This document shows, piece by piece, positions 16,805 through 25,221 of a DNA stretch of 64,000 bases (positions within the stretch are counted from its first letter, which is position 1; each line of letters starts with the position of its first letter). Both the position numbers and the translations under genes were made by a program. The notes below the pieces were generated by a model that did not search any database, was not told the DNA's origin, and saw only the letters and a list, made by a program, of their open reading frames with translations. Source of the stretch: Candidatus Poribacteria bacterium (lineage in GTDB: Bacteria; Poribacteria; WGA-4E; WGA-3G); NCBI GenBank assembly GCA_022821965.1, contig JAJECN010000035.1, forward strand, positions 1 through 64,000, given 5' to 3'.

Positions 16805-18696
16805 AAATTCTGAACTTATTATTGATAATTTTACCGTTGATTTCTGGACTCTGTTTATCAAATGCTTTTGCGCAGGCGAATGCTCTGTGGGGGTTGCCAC
16901 TCGGTGCCACAAATCGCATCGGAAAAGGCAGGGTCAATGAGATAAAGTATTTTCCGGACGGCACGAAGCTCGCCGTTGCAAGCACTATAGGCATCTGGAT
17001 CTATGACGTGCAGACCGGTGAACCGCTCGACCTGCTCACGGGACATACGGGGCCTGTCAATTCGATAGCATTTAGTCCTGATGGCACAATGTTTGCGACC
17101 GCCAGTGATGATAACACGGCTTGGTTGTGGGATACCAACACAAGTGAACACAAAGTAAGTGTCGTAGGGCATACGGATGATGTCAATGCAGTATCCTTCT
17201 CTCCAGAGGGTCAGATCCTTGCCACTGCAAGTGATGACGATACTGTGGGTCTCTGGAATCTCAACACAGGAGAGTGGAAAGCAAGGCTTGAAGGACACAC
17301 GCGGCATGTTTATTCGGTAGCGTTTTCTCCGGATGGAGCAGTCCTTGTGAGCAGTGCAGCTTGGGGAGATAGCGGCATTCGGTTTTGGGATCCGCGCACT
17401 GCAAAATCTCTCAACATCTCCATTGAGAATACGGATTGGGTAGAACACATTGTGTACGCACCCGATGGGGGTATGCTTGTCAGTGCGGATATCGATCAGA
17501 CCATCCGTTTTTGGGATATCGGCACCGGCGAACTTTTGAGAGCGTGTAAAACAGATGGTGAAATCAACGCTGTAGTGTTTGCCCCGGATGGGCGGACACT
17601 CGTTAGTGCGAGTAGTGACGCGCTTGTCAGTTTTTGGGATGTTGCCACTGGGGCACTCTTGAAGACACTTGAGCATGATGCTCCGGTCATCTCTGTGGCG
17701 TATTCGCCAGATGGAGAAACAGTCGCCAGTGCAAGTGAAGATGGTAAGATTCATTTTTGGGATATTGCAACCAGTAAATCCTTAAAAACCGTTACAGGAC
17801 ACTCGCTCCACGTCTTTTCTCTCGCATATTCCCCGGATGGTAACACGCTTGTGAGTGGGAACATATCTAAAATCAACTTCTGGAATCTCGAAGCTGGGGA
17901 ACACCTGAAAACCATCAGAGTTCTGCCAGAACACTTCCGTTCGGAAAACGTCCGTTCGGTAGCTTATTTCCCCGATGGCATCATACTTGGGAGTGCCAAT
18001 TCCTCGAAAGCTCGCTTATGGGACGTGGCAACAGGACGGTTTCTCGGAACCTTTTCTGGCCATAGAGATCTGATTTCTTCCGTTGCCTTTTCACCTAACG
18101 GTAGGATGCTCGCAAGCGGCAGCCACGATAATACAATTCGCTTGTGGGAGATCCGTACTGGTGAACTGTACCTCATCGGTGAGTTGTTGCAAATCCTGGC
18201 AGGGCACACAGAAGATGTCGCTTTTGTGGCGTTTTCACCGAACAGTAGGATGCTTGCGAGTGGTAGTCACGATAACACAATCCGTTTGTGGGATGTCCCT
18301 ACTGGAGAACTCCTAAAAACGCTTATCGGTCATACAGGAAAGGTCTACACTGTAGCATATTCACCCGATGGAAAGACAATAGCGAGTGGGAGTTCGGATG
18401 GCACGGTCTGCTTGTGGGACAGCCAAACAGGCGAACTGTTGCAAACGCTCAGAGGACCTACGCGGAATGTTGCTTCTGTGGCATTCTCACCTGATGGCGG
18501 TACACTCGCCTGTGGAAACGATGACACAATTCACCTTTGGGATGTACAGACCAGAGTACTTCTGCACTCGCTTACGGGACACACAGATTTGGTGGATAGT
18601 CTTGTGTTTTCACCTGACGGTAAGCAGCTTGCGAGTGGCAGTCGGGACGGGACGATCCTTTTGTGGAAACTCACAAAATTGGTTGCTGATCGTTAA
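16801..18696 (+). CDS. Exported WD40-repeat protein (two seven-bladed propellers)
   Basis: 631 residues from ATG 16801, inside the ATGA overlap with the sigma-WD40 gene; a longer frame exists but this start gives a clean signal peptide (ILNLLLIILPLISGLCL...AFA). Fourteen WD40 repeats of about 42 residues follow. The first, with IGIWIYDVQTGEPLDLLTGH, closely matches the first repeat of the upstream protein (IGIWIYDARTGEELNLLTGH), so the two propeller regions are paralogous. Translational coupling suggests a shared process, possibly ligand sensing for the sigma factor in the same compartment. No enzyme domain. Confidence 0.9.
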   Translation: MKILNLLLIILPLISGLCLSNAFAQANALWGLPLGATNRIGKGRVNEIKYFPDGTKLAVASTIGIWIYDVQTGEPLDLLTGHTGPVNSIAFSPDGTMFATASDDNTAWLWDTNTSEHKVSVVGHTDDVNAVSFSPEGQILATASDDDTVGLWNLNTGEWKARLEGHTRHVYSVAFSPDGAVLVSSAAWGDSGIRFWDPRTAKSLNISIENTDWVEHIVYAPDGGMLVSADIDQTIRFWDIGTGELLRACKTDGEINAVVFAPDGRTLVSASSDALVSFWDVATGALLKTLEHDAPVISVAYSPDGETVASASEDGKIHFWDIATSKSLKTVTGHSLHVFSLAYSPDGNTLVSGNISKINFWNLEAGEHLKTIRVLPEHFRSENVRSVAYFPDGIILGSANSSKARLWDVATGRFLGTFSGHRDLISSVAFSPNGRMLASGSHDNTIRLWEIRTGELYLIGELLQILAGHTEDVAFVAFSPNSRMLASGSHDNTIRLWDVPTGELLKTLIGHTGKVYTVAYSPDGKTIASGSSDGTVCLWDSQTGELLQTLRGPTRNVASVAFSPDGGTLACGNDDTIHLWDVQTRVLLHSLTGHTDLVDSLVFSPDGKQLASGSRDGTILLWKLTKLVADR

Positions 18697-19056
18697 ATTC
18701 ATATCACAACCAACAGCCGTTGTTAATTGGGTATGTGAGAACTCTGAATATTCCAATTTACTTTTTTTAAACTTTTTCCCCAAAAATCCCCTCTTTAAGG
18801 TAAAACCACTTATCGCCACTTCTACATCATACTAAGCCCTGGACAATTTTTTATGAATTCGCATTGATAGATTGGGTTAAAAAGGAATAGCCAAGATATC
18901 CTTCTAACTTAATTTTTTCTACACATACGTCCCTCCGCTGGGGCTGTGCTTTACCGCTGAAGTTGATGAACCTTAGCCTGATGAAAACTGGCAGATTTTC
19001 CAACCTAAAATTAGGGAGTGTTTAGAATTATACGATTCATTAAATCGTAGCAAAAA
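18697..19056. other. Intergenic region with a hairpin at the AAA gene start
   Basis: 360 bp without a convincing gene. At 19031-19049 TACGATT and AATCGTA form a 7-bp stem with a 5-nt loop ending 7 bp before the ATG at 19057. It lies where a ribosome-binding site would be expected, and no Shine-Dalgarno sequence is visible. Promoters could not be assigned. Confidence 0.5.
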
Positions 19057-20967
19057 ATGTTTTGGGATGAAATCAAAAAACACCATGATGCAGGTTCCGC
19101 CCATCAATTTCTGCTCCATTTTAATGTAAATGATCTGCTATACGACGATGTTTACAGTTATTTACCTACTGTGAACTATCTCATGGAGCAGCTCAATATA
19201 TTAGGATGCCAATTCGTTCTCGGATATAACACATCGGAAGGAATCCATTTCCCAAAAGTTAATCAATGGCAAGATACACAGAGAATGCTCAAAATCCTCC
19301 CAGCGTACAACAAAACCGGTGTTTTTCATTTCCAGACTATAGCGACATGGCTTCAGACACTTCAATACTTTAGAGAGGCGGAAGACGTTAACCTCATCGA
19401 ACAGGAAGTAGATCCGAAGCTTGTACGCCGAAGAATTAATGCCGATTTGGCATTTGACAAAGAACATGAAGATCCATTCGTGATGTTAGCCCCTGCACCC
19501 TCCGAGGAGTTACGGCAGAAGTTAAATAATCTCTTGCATCAAAGGAGAGCAAAAATCGGGTTGGTTATCAATTTTTTGGAGCAGCTTGCGCCGAATGATC
19601 CATCACTGAGCAACAGCACTGGAAATGAAATACAACTCTTGTTCAATCAGATCCAAAATTGGGCATCCGATCTGGAAATCCGAAGGAACGGACACATCGT
19701 CCTTCTCCTTACTCACAACACGTTTGACATACACCCGAATTTCACCGTGAATCCAGAAATTCCTATGATAGAAATTCCATTCCCAGACCATGCCGACCGC
19801 CTAAGGTTTATTGAACATCTGCATGACATCTCCGATGGTTCGTCACAGATGCGTAAAACCCTTGGGGATAATCGCGAGAGAGAAGCCTTAGCACAAGAAA
19901 CGGTAGGATTGAACCTCTTCGGTATCCATGATGTTGTGCAACAGGCGGAATCCATACAGCAGAAAGCCGGTGGTGAACCGTTGTTCAGATACCGGCGTGA
20001 GAGTATCAAGACCTTTAGCCACGGTGTTCTTGAACTCGGTGAAACTCAGAGGGGGCCTTCTGACGATGGTTGGTATGTAACGCGAATCATCAGGGATATT
20101 GCAGAGGGCATGAAAAATCGAGATCTGCGCCGTGTACCGCGGGGCATGCTCTTTCTCGGTCCACATGGGACCAGCAAGGTATACGCTGCAAGAGTACTCG
20201 CTGGTGAGGCGAACATGGCTTTCGTCCGACTCCGCTACGCCAATCAGGTCAGTGAAGTCACAATCAATATTAATGAAACCGGAAACACTTATGAACGCAA
20301 CTTGAATGCGGGCCTCAATTTTATCCGCGGTATTGCTCCCACGGTTGTTTTTATGGATAACATTGAGCAGGTATCGCCGTATACCACGATGAACCCTGAG
20401 GAACATGAGCGAACGTTTCCGCAAGCCCTCGTGAATGCTATGAACGATATGTCGTTGCACGGTAGCGTGATATGGGTGGGCGGATCGCAGCGACCGGACT
20501 TAATGCCGTCAATTTTTCGACGGTACGGTATTTTCGACACCAAAGTGATCATGCTGCCGCCTACAAGTGGTGGTAGAGCAGAAATTTTAAGGATACTCTG
20601 TCAAGGACAAACATCGGGGAATATCAATTTCCAAGCACTTGTGAGTGGCGCAGAAACAGATGGGTTGACTTGGCGAGACCTGCTCTTGATTGTTCAACGC
20701 GCAAATAATATCGCGAAACGCAATGGTCGCGATACCTTCACAGAAGACGAACTCCGCCAAGCACTGAGCGACTTCATACCAGACTATTCACGGGAGCTGC
20801 AAATCTTCATAGGACTATTAGCATTACGAGAGGCTAACTCCCGTATAATGGTTCCAGATGGGTTGTTGCCGGAATATCAAGAATTTGTGGATGGAAACCG
20901 AATTGATAAAACAGGCATTAATAAACGTTTGATTGACCTAAGTAAGCAACTCGGCTTGAGCGATTGA
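19057..20967 (+). CDS. AAA-type ATPase-like protein with degenerate Walker A and B
   Basis: 636 residues. The N-terminal half (1-300) has FLLHFNVNDLLYDD and CQFVLGYNTSEGIHFP, not recognised as a named domain. The C-terminal half is an AAA module: Walker A at about 368-375 reads GPHGTSKV where GPPGTGKT is expected, and Walker B at about 429-439 reads VVFMDNIEQV, with Asn replacing the catalytic Glu. A sensor/Arg-finger-like segment follows (IFRRYGIFDTKVIMLPP) and a helical lid to about 590. The Lys is kept, so nucleotide binding may survive but hydrolysis is doubtful. A regulatory or scaffold role is likely. Cytoplasmic. Confidence 0.82.
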   Translation: MFWDEIKKHHDAGSAHQFLLHFNVNDLLYDDVYSYLPTVNYLMEQLNILGCQFVLGYNTSEGIHFPKVNQWQDTQRMLKILPAYNKTGVFHFQTIATWLQTLQYFREAEDVNLIEQEVDPKLVRRRINADLAFDKEHEDPFVMLAPAPSEELRQKLNNLLHQRRAKIGLVINFLEQLAPNDPSLSNSTGNEIQLLFNQIQNWASDLEIRRNGHIVLLLTHNTFDIHPNFTVNPEIPMIEIPFPDHADRLRFIEHLHDISDGSSQMRKTLGDNREREALAQETVGLNLFGIHDVVQQAESIQQKAGGEPLFRYRRESIKTFSHGVLELGETQRGPSDDGWYVTRIIRDIAEGMKNRDLRRVPRGMLFLGPHGTSKVYAARVLAGEANMAFVRLRYANQVSEVTININETGNTYERNLNAGLNFIRGIAPTVVFMDNIEQVSPYTTMNPEEHERTFPQALVNAMNDMSLHGSVIWVGGSQRPDLMPSIFRRYGIFDTKVIMLPPTSGGRAEILRILCQGQTSGNINFQALVSGAETDGLTWRDLLLIVQRANNIAKRNGRDTFTEDELRQALSDFIPDYSRELQIFIGLLALREANSRIMVPDGLLPEYQEFVDGNRIDKTGINKRLIDLSKQLGLSD

Positions 20968-21058
20968 TGTATAGGTCTGAATGTTAAAAACACAAATATC
21001 CGTGCGGAATCTTATACCTCGGTTGTCCAAAAACTCAGCAGTGATAGAGAAGCGAAAA

Positions 21059-21101
21059 GGGTGTCCTCCTTGACACGATACCATATCCAGGAGGACATCC
21101 C
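21059..21101. terminator. Strong hairpin between convergent genes
   Basis: GGGTGTCCTCCT (21059-21070) pairs with AGGAGGACATCCC (21089-21101) over 12 bp with one bulged T and an 18-nt loop. It sits between the AAA gene (plus) and the oxidoreductase gene (minus). No T-run follows, so a bidirectional or processed terminator is inferred. Confidence 0.5.
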
Positions 21102-21121
21102 TCAACAGATAACAACTTAGA

Positions 21122-22111
21122 TTATTGCAGCCCTGCCGCTCGCAGCACCGTTTCTTGAACTGTGAACTCATGATCGAGTGAACGGTCGGGGGATTTCTCA
21201 CCCCGAATATCAGCGACAAACGCCCGAAGGCTTTCGACGTAACGCGGTCGCGGCTCCACAGATACTGTCTGCCAACCTTTCGCGTATCCGTCCCGTTCCT
21301 CGTCAAGACACAATCGCAACGCTGGCGGTTCGAGCGGCTCAAGAATCGCACTGCCACGTGTCCCGTAGACTTCCAATCGCCTTGCTTTGCCCGAATCAAC
21401 TTCTAACGACGTTGACTCAAGAATCGCCAATGCTTTCGGATATTCAAACACAGCCGCTGTGTTGTTTCGATACCACGGCACGTCATGTCCGTCGTGCCTT
21501 GAAAAAGGTGTCACCCGTGTCGGTCGTCCCAGCAATGCGACGATAATATCGGTGAGATGGCAGGCGAGGATAAACATAATGCCGCCTGAGTGTTCACCGA
21601 GTGAATCCCAACGTTGCCAATGTGCTTCACTTGAAATGCTTGACGAGATTCGCCCCCGCACTGAAAAAATATCACCGAGTTTGCCGGAGTTTGCCCAATC
21701 AAGGATAAATTGAAAACCAGCATTGTATCGGAACATATAACCGAGTTGGACGAGTAGGTTTCTGTCGCGTGCGATGTCCAAAACCTCTCGAAATTCATCA
21801 AGGTTATCACCAGCAGGTTTATCGAACCAAACATGTTTGCCGTGTTCAAGAATCTCCATCGCAAAGGTAAGATTCTGCGACACACGCCCCTGCGCTGCAA
21901 CCCCAACGATTGTCTCATCTTCGAGTATTTCTTCTTTGGATTCAAACCAGTGAACACCTTCGTAGGTTGCGGTTTGACCAAGCGTCTCCCGGACTTCGGG
22001 TGATGGCTCAAAGACACCAGCAAATTCAATTTCGTCACTTTCCTTCATCACGCGCGCTTTCCCGCCAGCGTGGTCGTGAGAAATACCGTATTGTGCAAGC
22101 CTCATTTTCAC
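21122..22111 (-). CDS. Gfo/Idh/MocA-family NAD(P)-dependent oxidoreductase
   Basis: 329 residues: N-terminal Rossmann domain (MRLAQYGISHDHAG), FDKPAG with the catalytic-type Lys of the EKP motif (HGKHVWFDKPAGDN), and the downstream MFILACHLTDII with the conserved His/Asp. The family oxidises or reduces sugars, inositols and related polyols; the substrate is not readable. Start taken as GTG 22111 (AGGAG 8 nt upstream); ATG two codons later is possible. Cytoplasmic. Neighbours give no pathway. Confidence 0.88.
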   Translation of the reverse strand: MKMRLAQYGISHDHAGGKARVMKESDEIEFAGVFEPSPEVRETLGQTATYEGVHWFESKEEILEDETIVGVAAQGRVSQNLTFAMEILEHGKHVWFDKPAGDNLDEFREVLDIARDRNLLVQLGYMFRYNAGFQFILDWANSGKLGDIFSVRGRISSSISSEAHWQRWDSLGEHSGGIMFILACHLTDIIVALLGRPTRVTPFSRHDGHDVPWYRNNTAAVFEYPKALAILESTSLEVDSGKARRLEVYGTRGSAILEPLEPPALRLCLDEERDGYAKGWQTVSVEPRPRYVESLRAFVADIRGEKSPDRSLDHEFTVQETVLRAAGLQ

Positions 22112-22181
22112 GTCTTTTTCTCCTGTTTGAAACCTATGATTGCCAAAAACATCGGGTAAATTCTAACACTGGATAGTTTCT

Positions 22182-22411
22182 GTAGGTTGGGTTGAGTGGT
22201 AAAGACCAACACCGCTGTGTTTATAGTAGAAATCTCACTTTTCCATGAGTTGTCAATGGACCCAGATATAGCGAAACCCAACAAATAAAGCACATCGGAA
22301 ATAGAAAGTGTTGGATTTCACTTGTCCTTTGATATGTTCAGGTTTCCTACTGAACTTCAAGGTCCCCCTCGTTATACACTTTTTAGGAGATTGTCGTTCA
22401 ACCCAACCTAC
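22182..22411. mobile_element. 230-bp MITE-like element with 14-bp terminal inverted repeats
   Basis: GTAGGTTGGGTTGA (22182-22195) is repeated as its exact reverse complement TCAACCCAACCTAC at 22398-22411. Inside, GAAACCCAACA and TGTTGGATTTC form a second inverted pair around 22270-22320. The ends carry the GTAG/CTAC signature of the small palindromes in the window. No transposase is encoded. It fills most of the 431-bp gap between the divergent oxidoreductase and thioredoxin-fold genes. Confidence 0.65.
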
Positions 22412-22542
22412 AAGACTCAAAATCTGTTATCAAACTCACGTTACTTATTTATAGACTTCAGCAATGATTCTACCATATAGTCCAGATTGGGTCACGTAAA
22501 AAGTGAGTGCCATTTTTGCCCATTTGTGCTAAACTCTGGAGT

Positions 22543-22827
22543 ATGGATTTCCCAATTCAACTTCAATTCTACACGAAACCGGATTGTCCACTCTGTGACG
22601 AGGCAAAGGTCGTGCTGCAAAGTATTGGGGCAAAGACATCATTTGTTGTGATAGAGGAAATTGACATCACGAAAAATCTGGGGTTATTCACGAAATATAA
22701 GCATCTGATTCCTGTGCTTGAGCTGGATGGACAGCAGCTTTTTGTGCATCGCATTGTTCAGAGAAAGTTGGTATGGCAGTTGCGATGGCATCGGTTTCGG
22801 AGGCTTTTGGCGAAGTTTGCAAGCTAA
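22543..22827 (+). CDS. Glutaredoxin-like thioredoxin-fold protein (DUF836 type)
   Basis: 94 residues from ATG 22543. The N-terminus QLQFYTKPDCPLCDEAK carries a C15-P-L-C18 motif on the first strand-helix of a thioredoxin fold. The cis-Pro region is LIPVLELDGQQLF. It would act in disulfide exchange in the cytoplasm. GGAG is only 1 nt from the ATG, too close for a normal ribosome-binding site, and an extended -10-like TGCTAAACT ends 7 nt upstream, so a leaderless mRNA is possible. The upstream in-frame GTG at 22507 is less likely. Confidence 0.8.
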   Translation: MDFPIQLQFYTKPDCPLCDEAKVVLQSIGAKTSFVVIEEIDITKNLGLFTKYKHLIPVLELDGQQLFVHRIVQRKLVWQLRWHRFRRLLAKFAS

Positions 22828-22866
22828 AACTTGCTATGACGTGAGTTCGATAAAAGGTCCCTGCTT

Positions 22867-22922
22867 GTAGAGCAAACTTTTAGTTTGCGTAGTACATGCT
22901 ACAAACTAAAAGTTTGTGCTAC
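22867..22922. repeat. GTAG/CTAC-bounded double hairpin, copy 5
   Basis: A 56-bp inverted repeat starts GTAGAGCAAACTTTTAGTTTG and ends CAAACTAAAAGTTTGTGCTAC. Each arm is itself palindromic (CAAACT/AGTTTG), so the unit can fold as two hairpins or one long one, as at 6546. It lies between the thioredoxin-fold gene and the gamma-glutamyltransferase gene. Confidence 0.7.
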
Positions 22923-23018
22923 AGTTTACGTCCTTGACACGTGAAAATGGAACCTTTAGCACTGACGAAGTGTTTAAGTCGAACTGACGTTGCTATAGAA
23001 AAAAACAAGGAGATACGC

Positions 23019-24638
23019 ATGGCTTTTCCATCTCATGGTACAACACACCGATCCACGGTAACGGGTACGCGCGGAATGGTGACAAGTGCTCACCCGCTTG
23101 CGAGTCTTGCTGGCGCACGCATGTTGCTTGCTGGAGGTAACGCGTTTGATGCAGCGGTCGCAGTGGCTTCAACACTCAACGTCGTTGAACCGTATATGTC
23201 AGGTATTGCTGGCAACGGGTATATGTTACTCTATAGTGCCAAGGAAAAAACACACCGCGTGATAGATTATCTGGGCACTGCCCCTTACGCAGCGACGCTG
23301 GATGTCTATCCGACACTCGAAAGTCAGCAGGTTGGCATCCGTGCGGGGATGGTCCCTGGTGGATGTGGTGGGTGGCTGGCACTCTTGGACCGCTACGGGA
23401 GCATGGATCGCGCCGACATCTTTGCCCCGGCGATTGAATCTGCCGAAAACGGATACGCCGTTACGGTCAAAAATGCGGAGTTCATTGCGGGCGCGCGTCC
23501 GTATTTTTCGGAAAGAGCCGAAGAGGTTATCGTCTCGCGCGGGAGAACACCACACCCCGGCGAACTTTTGGTGCAAGAGGATTTGGCAAATACATTCCGA
23601 CAGGTTGCCGAAGGTGGGGCTGAAGCATTCTATCAAGGCGACATTGCCAAAGAGATTGTGCGTTTTTCCGAGGAAACTGATGGACTGATTACCGAAAAGG
23701 ATTTGGCTGATTTTGAGGTGGAATGGCAGGAACCTATCTCTGTTACTTATAAAGATTACGAAGTCTACTGTCCACCCCCACCGTGTTCAGGTTTTCAGTA
23801 CTTAGAGACACTGAACATTTTAGAGGACGATGCCCTCGGTGAACTCGGACACAATACTCCGGAATACTTACATCTACTGATTGAAGCGATTAAATTAGCG
23901 AGTGCGGATAGAGCCGAATACGCTCCGCGTCCCAACCCTCCGATTGAACGCTTGTTGTCTAAAGACTATGCGCGAGCACAACGCGAACGCATCGGCGAAC
24001 AAGCTGCAGTCAGCGGTGGTGAGCGTTGGTCAAAGGACAAACTTCCCGGTGAGATCGTCGCGAGTAACTGGACAACCGAATGTACAACACACTTTGACAC
24101 CGCTGATGCAGAAGGCAATATCGTCGCTGTGACACAGAGTCTTGGACAACCCTTCGGCTCAGGCGTAATTCTCGGCTCAACAGGGATGTTCCTCAACAAT
24201 TTCATGAATTGGTTCGATAGAATTCCAGAGAGTCCGAATGCTGTTGGACCGCATAAACGGATAGAGATGTGCATGTCACCGTGCCAAGTTTGGAAGGATG
24301 ACAATCCGTTTGCAGCGATTGGCACACCGGGCAGCCACGGTATCCTTCAGACAACGCTGCAGATGGTTTTGAACTTGATTGAACACGGGATGAACGTTCA
24401 GGCAGCGATTGAGGCACCACGTATTAGGTTGGTAAACCCAGGTACGCATGTCAGTATGGAGGGACGTATTCCTGCTGCCGTTCGTGCAGCGTTAGAAGCG
24501 CGCGGGCATGAGGTAGAGGTGTTGCCCGATTGGACAGCAACTGTCGGCGGAGGGCACGGGATCGCTTTTGATACCGAAGAAGGAAGTTTCATGGGCGGTG
24601 CTGACCCGCGACGTGATGGATACGCGATAGGTGTGTAA
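23019..24638 (+). CDS. ggt: Gamma-glutamyltransferase family protein
   Basis: 539 residues from ATG 23019 (AGGAG 6 nt upstream; the frame is open further). Family hallmarks: GMVTSAHPLAS near the start, GNAFDAAVAVASTLNVVEPY, and the autoprocessing site ECTTHFD with nucleophile Thr357, followed by AVTQSLGQPFGSGV and a late GSHGI. These Ntn hydrolases cut themselves before the Thr and transfer or hydrolyse gamma-glutamyl groups, or acylate other substrates. No signal peptide is evident, unlike periplasmic glutathione-degrading Ggt, so a cytoplasmic or different substrate role is possible. Confidence 0.92.
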   Translation: MAFPSHGTTHRSTVTGTRGMVTSAHPLASLAGARMLLAGGNAFDAAVAVASTLNVVEPYMSGIAGNGYMLLYSAKEKTHRVIDYLGTAPYAATLDVYPTLESQQVGIRAGMVPGGCGGWLALLDRYGSMDRADIFAPAIESAENGYAVTVKNAEFIAGARPYFSERAEEVIVSRGRTPHPGELLVQEDLANTFRQVAEGGAEAFYQGDIAKEIVRFSEETDGLITEKDLADFEVEWQEPISVTYKDYEVYCPPPPCSGFQYLETLNILEDDALGELGHNTPEYLHLLIEAIKLASADRAEYAPRPNPPIERLLSKDYARAQRERIGEQAAVSGGERWSKDKLPGEIVASNWTTECTTHFDTADAEGNIVAVTQSLGQPFGSGVILGSTGMFLNNFMNWFDRIPESPNAVGPHKRIEMCMSPCQVWKDDNPFAAIGTPGSHGILQTTLQMVLNLIEHGMNVQAAIEAPRIRLVNPGTHVSMEGRIPAAVRAALEARGHEVEVLPDWTATVGGGHGIAFDTEEGSFMGGADPRRDGYAIGV

Positions 24639-24683
24639 CCTATAGTCATATTTCTTTTATTTACGGAGTGTCAATTATCATGG

Positions 24684-25157
24684 ATGTGCCCAAAAGTGGG
24701 GGTTTATGTGATTCATCCAAAACACATTGTTTCTGTCTCTGGGTTGATAAGTCATCCTAACAGTAAAATTTTGCTTATACGAGGTCCGCGCCGTGGGTGG
24801 GAGTTTCCTGGTGGTCAGGTAGAAGAAGGTGAAAACCTTATTGAAGCGTTGCAACGTGAAATTCAAGAAGAGGCTGGAGTTACCGCTTCAATTGGGTCGC
24901 TAATTGGTATTTACTCAAACGTCAAGTCTCCTACTAAATTGCACCTCGCTTTCTTGGGAGATTATACCTGCGGTGAATTAGGCACAAGCGATGAGAGTAT
25001 AGAAACTGAGTGGGTTTCACGCCATTCCGTTTTGCAACGTATATCGCATCCGGTTATTTATGACCGAATGAAAGATATGCTTGATTTTTCAGGACGTGTC
25101 ATTTATCGCGTTTACACCACTGATCCATATCGGATTTGTGACCAATATTTTCTATGA
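24684..25157 (+). CDS. Nudix hydrolase
   Basis: 157 residues with a full Nudix box (GGQVEEGENLIEALQREIQE followed by EAGV) at about 43-66. Upstream of it is the usual beta-strand LLIRGPRRGWEFP. Starts at ATG 24684; another ATG four bases upstream is in a different frame. ACGGAG lies about 15 nt upstream, a weak site. Substrate unknown. It could form a unit with ggt, 45 bp upstream. Confidence 0.9.
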   Translation: MCPKVGVYVIHPKHIVSVSGLISHPNSKILLIRGPRRGWEFPGGQVEEGENLIEALQREIQEEAGVTASIGSLIGIYSNVKSPTKLHLAFLGDYTCGELGTSDESIETEWVSRHSVLQRISHPVIYDRMKDMLDFSGRVIYRVYTTDPYRICDQYFL

Positions 25158-25221
25158 GATCAAAACAATTACTGAAAAATGCTCAAATTTATATCTATCA
25201 TATAGTTTTTAGGGAGGAAAT

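Noticed and set aside
22108-22293. 61-codon minus-strand frame upstream of the oxidoreductase
   Set aside because: It lies mostly within the MITE-like element, has no ribosome-binding site and no recognisable protein features.
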